Notes under the pieces: model-generated
The model's database searches: none
Seen by the model: only the letters and a program-made list of their open reading frames with translations
What the model was told of the DNA's origin: nothing
In this document: positions 56,499-64,000 of the stretch, in pieces
How positions within the stretch are numbered: position 1 is the stretch's first letter
Layout: each line of letters begins with the position of its first letter
Position numbers and translations under genes: made by a program
DNA from: Linnemannia hyalina
Taxonomy: Eukaryota; Mortierellomycota; Mortierellomycetes; Mortierellales; Mortierellaceae
Length of the DNA: 64,000 nt
Assembly: GCA_019671135.1 (NCBI GenBank)
Contig: JAHRHY010000018.1
Coordinates: forward strand, 806,001-870,000
Reading direction: 5' to 3'

Positions 56499-58363
56499 AT
56501 GGTCCGCTCGACCCACCCTTTCTCCCAACAAGTCCCTGCAGGTACAACTCCTGCTGCTCACCAGGGACTCGTATCTCGCACTATTGCATTGACGATCGCT
56601 CTGGTAGCCCTTGTCAACCCAACTTCTGCAGGAACATACCAACCCGTGTCCTACCCTGCCACAGCCGTCCTCGAGAACCGGCTCTTTATCTATGGAGGCC
56701 TCACCAATTTATCGTCACCCACCTCGTACACCTCCCAGTTCCTGACCCTCCAACTCGACGACGATTTCGACAATGACAAAATTCCTTGGGAATTCCACAC
56801 CGAGGGCTCTTCCTCGTATTCATCCATGGCTACAGCAATGGCGTCTGGCTCGCCTAGTAAGGACTACAACCGATTCATCGTCACCGGTAACCGCAACAAC
56901 ATTGGTCGCTCACCAGCAACCGTCTATGATACCGACAGTCATACTTGGAGTTCGGCAGCGGATCTTCCGGAGGTTGCAGGAAACGCGACGACTCGAATGC
57001 AGGATTACAGAAGCGACTCACCAGGGGTAGCTTTGGACTCGAAGAATGGGATGCTGATAGAGTTTGGAGGACGCAACGCCACAGCGATTACCAATGAAAT
57101 CTCGATCCTCAATACCACCAAACCTTCGGATCAGATGACCTGGTCCTACAGCGGTTACCTCAACGCAGTGCCGGCCCTCTACGCCCCTATCCTGACCTAC
57201 TTGCCATGGCAGAATGCGACGTTGATCATGGGTGGATGCAACCATATGGGCGCAGACGAGATCCCTACCCAATGCGCGTCATTCGATACCGTCTATACCC
57301 TCTCGAGCGACAGTGTTCTCTCAGCGACTCCTCAGGCGACGCAGATCAGTCTCCGTGGCACAGTGTTTCCTCCTCCACGTGTATTTACGTGCACCTTCTT
57401 GCGCAACAACAACATTTACATGGTTGGTGGTGGAGAACCCTTGACGATGAAGCCTCTTGCGGACGTCTGGATTTTGAACACCAAGAACTGGACGTGGACT
57501 CAGACAACGATGTCTAACTCTCCTTCCAAGGGAATCATGGGACACAACTGCCATATTGCCAACTATGACCAAGTCGTCGTTGTAGGAGGTAACACTTAAT
57601 GATTTCTCTTGTTTTAGTGGCGTTGCAAAACAAGCTGATGGTCCTGAAATCAAATTTCAGACCCATCAAGAATTGACATTAACCTTGAAACATGTCCCAT
57701 GCTTAATTTTCTTTTTGCAATGTAGGTCACGATACTGATGGGTTTCTCCAACGACCACTCTCGGTAATCAAGCTGCACAATATGACCTGGTCAGGTAACT
57801 ACTATGCCCCCGGGGTATCCATCGGAGCCAAGGTCGGCCTAGGTGTCAGCTTTGTTGTCGTCCTTGGTGCAATTGTCGCAGGATTACTCCTCCGTCGGAG
57901 GCGCGCCAGGGCTGCTGCTGCTGCCAACGCATTGAAGAGACAGGCCTCGGTCGATCGACCAGAAAACAATACTGGACGGAGAAGGCGTGTCAAGCGGTCT
58001 CAATCCAGTCGCAGTGGCGACGATGTCCTTCCCCAGCATAACGACCATCACCGCCAGCATCATCAGCATTACTCATCCGAACCGTCGTCGCCCATCTTTC
58101 CGCACCAGTCGCATAACAGCAACGACGGTATTCCATTGGAGCCATTGGCAGATCATGAGCGGACATTGCGTAGTGGCACAGAGTGGCCCCACGCCTCTCA
58201 TTCTTTTGGAGTCGATAAGATTACGAGCCATAGCCATAGCACGCGATCGATGAATGGGTCGACTTCGAGCACGGTCGTCGAGCCTACTTCGCCTCGGTTC
58301 GAAGGCCGGCAGCAGCAGCCTGGTGCTGCTGTTGATACGGTACCGCCGACAAGATCTTCATAG
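56499..58363 (+). CDS. Kelch-propeller single-pass membrane protein, about 575 aa (paralogue 2)
   Basis: Exons 56499-57588 and 57726-58363, GT-AG, with the intron splitting the same VVGG codon as in the upstream paralogue. I start at 56499 (MVRSTHPFSQQ) because its context is good and a signal-like hydrophobic segment (IALTIALVALVNPTSA) follows at a normal distance; an in-frame ATG at 56334 would add 55 residues. Blades include RLFIYGGLTNLSSP, GMLIEFGGRN, ATLIMGGCNH, NIYMVGGGEPL with ADVWILNT, and QVVVVGGHD. A transmembrane helix lies near residues 397-420 (GVSFVVVLGAIVAGLLL) followed by RRRRAR and a His/Ser-rich cytoplasmic tail much shorter than that of paralogue 1. It is probably a cell-surface protein from a tandem duplication. 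Confidence 0.85.
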
Positions 58364-61300
58364 CATTTTCTCATTCTTGTACATATTAAAATATCCTCTC
58401 CCTTCTCTCCCCCTTGGCCTGTCCTCCTTTTGTCCTCCTTTTGTCCTCCTTTTGTCCTCCTTTTTGTACTCCTCTTGGTTCTTCAAGCTGGCTAAGTAAT
58501 GACGCGTAAACGGCTGAACAGTTTCAACAGCAGCTTTTATTTTTTATGGTGTTGGGGTTGGTTGGTTGTATGCCGCAATTCGTTATTTTTCGCGGCAGTT
58601 CTGTTTTTGGACTTTTGATACAAAGAGCAAAAAAGTACTATTGAGAACAATCAGAAAACAACGTGTGGCGTAAATGAAGCACTCTTGAAGTGGGCTCTTT
58701 ACAAAGTCCGTCTTGTCCGCTCACCGCCACAACTCACACGAAATCTCACCGCCACCTCTTTGGGCCCACTTGTCGAATGTCCTGGAGCTAGAAGCTAGAG
58801 AACTAGCGAGAACGGAAAATGGGTCTAACGAAGAGCACACGCTACCTCGGTCATCCTGCCTTCATCTTTTTTTCGCGCTATTTATTTTCATAGTCCCACA
58901 AGCACAAGGTATGACCACCGCATGAGGGGAGGGGAAACACTGCCGCGCGTTTTGTTTCGACTAGCGCGTTTAGAGAATGGAGGGACATTGAAGGACGCGG
59001 GACCAGGACGTCGTTCAGTCTCTTCAGTCGGGTACCTGATCCGCCTAGAGTTCACTCTGTTGAACAAAAGAAGGATGGGCTGTTCAGCTTTTTCGGAATG
59101 GTCTGGGAACTGGGCGAAAAAGGGCGAATAATCAAATCACTGTGAGGTATAGGGGTGGGCGATGATAGGAATGAGGGAGGTCGGGACAGGGGTCAGAGTA
59201 AACGGATCAAAGAGGAGAATTGTAAGAATGATAATTATGTATGTAGAGTACTGTGCGACATTTTTGTGTTCGTGTCCAAAAGTGCTTTGCTTCACAATTA
59301 TGACTTATCTTTAAAGGGACGCAAAGGAGAGGGGGACCAGAGTCGTGACTCCCTACTTTGACCCTGGTCTGGTCGCACTGTTGCTCCGAATAAGCGCGAT
59401 AAGCTGGCTGTGTGTGTTTTGTCGCTTGTCGGTGCTTTGCATTTTGTTTGTTGTTTGTGATTTGTTTGTTGGGCGCGTGATCTTTTTTTGTTGTTGGTGT
59501 GTGCATACCATGCCATGTACCATGGGCCACAAGAAGGACGGAGGATGGAGAGAGAGGGGTTACACAGCGGACGGTGAGCCTGGAGGAAGGAAGAGAGGCA
59601 GATTCTGCCCAAGGGTGTGTATTTCTGGACAAGTACAACACGACAAGCACCATTGGACTCACTCTTTTTTTTTTATATACAGCACAACAATAAAGACAGT
59701 GACCCCTTACCCCATCCTTTCCTTCTTGTCCTTGCTTCTCCCTTCTCTCCCTCTCTCTCTCTCTCCTGTTCCCTGGGAGATCTTCTTTCCTTCCATCCCA
59801 TCTCCCGTTTCCTGTCGCATCTAATTATTTTTTTTCGTCCCCATCCGTTCCTTCTACCAACGTTAGATACATCTTTGAGAACGAGGGTGAGAAAAAAAAA
59901 GTATAGTATCATTATTATTGTAGAACAATGGAGGTGTCCTTCTATTTTCTACATAGTACCCCTCGAACTATCTCGCCTTATACTCATTATCTCAGGAGGC
60001 TAGACCATTGAATATGTACCGACCGTTGAACAACAAGAACAAGGGGCATTGAACACGTTCTAAACAAGCGTGAATGGAGACTAGCTAGAGATTGTATGTT
60101 CTCCTTCCTTTGATGCCTCCGATCTCCTGGTCACACTAGAAAAGTAAAACAAAAGGAGAAAAAGGGTTCGGATGTTACAATTTGATGACGATAGTACCAT
60201 AGACGATGCTCCCCTTCGTCCCTTTCTTTCTCCTTTTCTACTATACTCCCTGTCCCCTTTCTCCTCCCTGCGTTTCTTCCCCCCTGTGTTCCATTTTTTT
60301 ATACCGCCTTCCCTTACATCCCTCTACCCTCTCTCCTACCTCTCTCCCCTTAGTATACACCTCTGGGGTCGCATGAACAAATACAACTCACTAGACCCGC
60401 TTATTTTCTCCAAGGTGGCCCTAGATGACAAGCGCCTAATGTTGACATCTTGTTTTTCCTTTTGTTGATAGAAGGTTTTTGTGCAACCATTTCTTCGAAG
60501 GAAAAAAAAAGCACAGAAACAGACCGTTGAGAAAAAGAAAAAAAAAAAAAAAAAGCAATCTAATTCCTTAATGACGATGGAAGGTTGAAATAAAGATGGA
60601 GAGAGAAGTGTACTAAAAATACGAAAGGAACATTGGGCGTTCTTTGTTTTTATTATCGTTGTTTTTGCTGACAGTCTTACTTCATCAACAACGTCCGTGA
60701 TTGAACAGGGGACCCTCTTTTTTTTTGAAAAAGGATAAACAAAGCGCGTGAGCCATTGAGGATAATTTGGAGGAACGGGAGTGAGTGGTGAGCAGAGTGA
60801 GCAGTAACGATCGAAGGGAGAGCCAAGGAAGAGGATGAGAATGAGGAGGGGGGAGGGGAAAGGGAATAAGGGGGAAGAGAGGGTTGTAATGGAGATTGCT
60901 TATGTTTGCATTGCAGATGTTATTCTCAACCACATACCGAGACGAAACTAAATGTTCTTTTTACTATTCTTTTTGATGGGAGGGTGGACGGCTCCTCTTC
61001 GGAAAAAGACGACCATTTCGGTATTCCGATGGGAACAGCGACGCGAGTAGATGGCATGCATAGACGAAAAAAAAGACGAAAAGAAGCAAAAGGACAAAAC
61101 ATTGTAAACGTAAAAGGGCTATGATTCGAATGGAGGATGGGAGCAGACAACTTACGTCCCTGCAGATCCCACGAAATAATCTGGGAAGGGGAGAGGAGGA
61201 GAAGGGAGAGGGAAGGGACGAGAGACATGGTCGACAAACGGCGGACCATTAACAATGCAGAAGCAACCAAGAAAACTTTTTTAATAAATAGCAGGTCACC

Positions 61301-61457
61301 CCCCACTTTTACGCTCCTCTTTTCATTCTTTTTATTTTCTTTCCCCCAACACATTTCCATAACCACAGTGTCTCCTCTTCTTTCGCCTTTACTACTCATA
61401 ACGTCATCTTCCCAGCTCAATCTTTTCACGCCACCTACAAGAACACAAAGTCTACAC
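58364..61457. other. 3.1-kb region with no gene seen
   Basis: It begins with the 3' UTR-like repeat of kelch paralogue 2. The rest has only short low-complexity frames, several T- and A-runs (for example about 60539-60555) and, from about 61280, a pyrimidine-rich leader for the phosphatase gene. Confidence 0.5.
58420..58467. repeat. Tandem tgtcctcctttt repeat (12-bp unit, 4 copies)
   Basis: Four consecutive, essentially exact units about 60 bases after the kelch paralogue 2 stop, so probably within its 3' UTR. Confidence 0.8.
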
Positions 61458-63324
61458 ATGTCACCTACGAATATGACCTCACCCACGATCGCACTCCGCG
61501 TCTATACCGACTTTGACAGCACGATGGTCCTGACAGATACTGGGAACTCGATACTGGCCCACCAAATAGGACACAAGGAGCTGGACCGAATCGACCGTCT
61601 GCCCGAGACCGAGCCTGGACGCGTCTCTCTCCGTAAAGCCGAGGACATGAAGTGGGACCATCTCCGGTTATCGGTCAAGGAGGCTGCGGATATCCTTGTC
61701 AGCCCCAAGGATAATATTTTGCGTCAACAGGAAGGCGTTTCCACAGGGGCGACGAACGGAACAACAACAGATGGATTCAACAGGGTGCCATTTGATGACA
61801 GGCAACAACACTCTGAAGATACAGAGGACGAGGAGGTGGAGGCGTTGAATGACAAGTACAGGATTCGACTGGACCCTGGGTTCCGCCAGTTCCATGCCTT
61901 CTGCCAGGAGCACGGGATCCCGATTACTGTTGTTAGCATGTAAGTGATAAATAAGACTATTATGGTTTTGGATGTTTCACTACCTTTGTAATGACAATGG
62001 TGATGGTACCTGAAAAAAAACCGAAAAAGAGACGGCGTGTGTCGTTGCTAATTGAACGTTATTCTTGTCATGATTCACTGACGTATGTTTCTTTCTCTCT
62101 TTTATTTTTATCTGCTTCTTGCTCTTTATCACTTTTGTTTGTGGTTCTGATATTCTCTTGTGGCGACAACTTAAAATAGAGGCATCCAACCGTTGATCGA
62201 GGAAATGCTCGACAGGTACTTGGGCGTAAACCACAATATCATCGTCCGCGCCAACGGTCTCATCATTCGCCCCGACGGAACTTGGAGGATCCTCTGGCGC
62301 GACAGCAGGTAATTTCTTTTTTCTTTCCGAGGAAGGATGACGACACACGGTCCAATATTTGTTGCCATCCTTTTGCTTTTGTTTGTTGTGTTGCGTTGTG
62401 TTGTGTCGTGTCATTGTGTCTCTGGGCTTTGTACCGGGTTGTTACTTTGTCCGTTCTCGTTTTTATGCCCAGCTCTTGCGCAGTGGGCGTTGCGCGTGCT
62501 TTGCTACATGCCACTTGACTCGCCAATAACAGCAGAAAAGGAACCATTTTTCGCCACTTCTCGGCGCAAAGTTAAAAAGGAAACCTAAAGATTATCTCTA
62601 ACCACCTTTCTACTTTTCTCTCAACTTTATTCCCCCCTCGCCCTCTTTTTCTTCGTCCTCTCAACATACAGCCCATACGGTGTCGAAAAAGGACGTGGTA
62701 AGTTTTCCAGAAAGAACAAAGAACAATCCTCCCACAACCCCCCATCTTTCACCTCTCTCCCCTTCCTCGCTCCTTAAACCTAATCAGAGCCTCGCATTTT
62801 TGATGGCCGCTCGCCTGTTTCGTCAAGTGCGCCTTCAGGACCACAATCGAGCATCCAATGATATTCCGCCCCATGTTCCCCCTTCTCGCCATGACTCCAC
62901 CCCTGCGTGTCCGCCCAGTGTGCTCTCTAATTTCTTACAGTCTGTGCAACAGACCACCTCAAGCCAAACAAACAAAAAGTCTCACCACTTTTTTTTTTCC
63001 TCCTTCATTCCTTCCCCTTCTGGTAAAACCTCAATGATAGCGCTCCGAGAAGCACGAGCAAACGATCTCCAGAACCCAACAACAGACAAGATCCTCTGGT
63101 GCGGCGACGGCAGTTCCGATTTCCCAGCAGCGCTTTGTTCAGACATTGTCCTTGCCCGTCAGGACACGTCGCTCGAGAAATTGTGTCGTGCCAATTCGAT
63201 CAGGCATCGATCGTTTGTTACTTTTGAGACCGTTCAGGAGGTTACTCAAGAGTGGCTTGATCAACAGCAGGAACTTTCGACGACGATGAACTCCATTAAT
63301 GGTGGTGGTGATGTCGAGCCATGA
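61458..63324 (+). CDS. HAD-superfamily phosphatase, about 306 aa, 4 exons
   Basis: Exons 61458-61939, 62180-62308, 62672-62697 (only 26 bases) and 63041-63324, all GT-AG and in phase. Motif I is YTDFDSTMV, with Asp18 as expected nucleophile and Asp20 as acid. Motif II is the Ser of ITVVSI. Motif III is CGDGSSDFPAA with Asp235 and Asp239 for Mg2+; a conserved basic residue may come from EKGRALREA. This pattern fits the HAD-IB group (phosphoserine phosphatase-, PHOSPHO-, MtnX- and fungal Pyp1-like enzymes) that cleave small phosphate esters in the cytosol. The exact substrate is not readable. A low-complexity insert (about residues 90-135, STGATNGTTTDG to acidic) interrupts the cap region. The start at 61458 has a second Met five codons later (61473). 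Confidence 0.85.
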
Positions 63325-63648
63325 GGACATGAAGCGCGAGTTCTTTTGTTGTCCGGGGAACTAACCAGGATTGTCTTTCGTGCCATTTTTTGTATATACC
63401 CTCCGTTACTACCTTTCACCATCCATCATCCTTCGCCTCTTCTTGAGCGATGAGAGTTCTATAGATACAAAAAGTTCATTCGGTCTTAATATTTTAGTCG
63501 ATGTAAATATTTATCGCGTTCCCTTCCTCCATTCCATATCCATAAAAGTGTCCTATACATATATATATATTAAGCTGCCTGCTATGTTGTTTACTTGTTG
63601 GTTTTTGTCCGATGTGTAAAGAAGCGAAAACAAAGAAGGGAGAAAAAC

Positions 63649-64000
63649 TTAGACGGAATTGGCGTCAATGGAGTAGCGTTTGGACGGCACCTGCGGCAGA
63701 GTCTCGATCTGACCTTTTTCAGGAGCCAGTTTCAAGAAATTGGCTTGTGGTTGGTAGGCGCAGGTCTTGTCCTGCCGAATTCTATTGAAGGATTTTGGCA
63801 TGTAGGCCAGTACCACCTTCCTGATCAATGCCTCCGTCCACGTCTACAATATCAAAGTAACAAGAGATGAGAAGAATAGGACGAGGAAAGTACAGTAAAA
63901 AAAATCATACGCGTCAGTTTGTTGTGTGTTTGTTGGGGTGGTGGTGAACATGAACACCGAACCTTTCAGTCTCGGGCAGTGATATCTTACCTGACCGCCC
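63649..64000 (-). CDS. Partial 3' end of an unidentified gene
   Basis: The last exon 63843-63649 encodes 64 residues and a stop: TWTEALIRKVVLAYMPKSFN, then a Lys/Pro/Gln-rich segment ending KRYSIDANSV. A penultimate exon touches the window edge (64000-63991) with donor GTAAGA at 63990, and the phase agrees. The rest of the gene lies beyond the window. I do not recognise the family. Confidence 0.5.

Overview
The window is eukaryotic and fungal. Its genes are split by short GT-AG (twice apparently GC-AG) introns of about 70-450 bases. Coding DNA is C/G-rich at third positions, and gaps and leaders are pyrimidine-rich with many mono-, di- and trinucleotide tracts. The gene set (ABCC transporter, SLC25A39/MTM1 carrier, ribosomal protein eS24, KIN17, CWC15, kelch membrane proteins) and the intron style suggest an early-diverging filamentous fungus, most plausibly Mortierellomycota/Mucoromycota. 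That placement is inference from style, not from a marker.

Layout. 2.3-7.3 kb (+): full-length short-form ABCC exporter. 7.9-11.7 kb (+): membrane-anchored alpha/beta hydrolase with a 2-kb intron. 12.0-14.2 kb (-): SLC25A39/40/MTM1 mitochondrial carrier. 16.0-17.3 kb (-): eS24. 18.0-18.9 kb (-): TXNDC17-like thioredoxin with an upstream in-frame start that adds a presequence-like leader. 19.1-21.1 kb (-): a beta-hydroxyacid dehydrogenase gene followed by a decayed copy. 22.0-36.2 kb (+): five tandem copies (A-E) of a large secreted-protein family that I do not recognise. 36.2-41.5 kb: no gene seen. 41.5-46.7 kb (+): protein with a histone-fold-like N-terminus and a very long disordered tail. 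46.9-50.4 kb (-): orphan terminal exon, KIN17, CWC15. 51.8-58.4 kb (+): two kelch-propeller single-pass membrane proteins. 61.5-63.3 kb (+): HAD phosphatase. 63.6-64.0 kb (-): 3' end of an unidentified gene running off the edge.

The most unusual part is the array. Each copy starts with a tiny signal-peptide exon ending in a split glycine or alanine codon, then an intron, then one long exon; each has a TATA-like box about 100-140 bases upstream of its ATG. Copies A+B and D+E, with their flanks, look like two products of one segmental duplication, with C between them. Every copy carries a break: in-frame stops in A, C and E; an internal deletion plus frameshift in B; two frameshifts, a stop and a different C-terminal tail in D. 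Either this is a young graveyard of a secreted effector-like family, or the breaks are tolerated or partly sequencing errors. RNA and re-sequencing would decide.

The housekeeping genes are independent units with no operon logic. KIN17 and CWC15, both linked to the spliceosome, lie head-to-tail about 200 bases apart.
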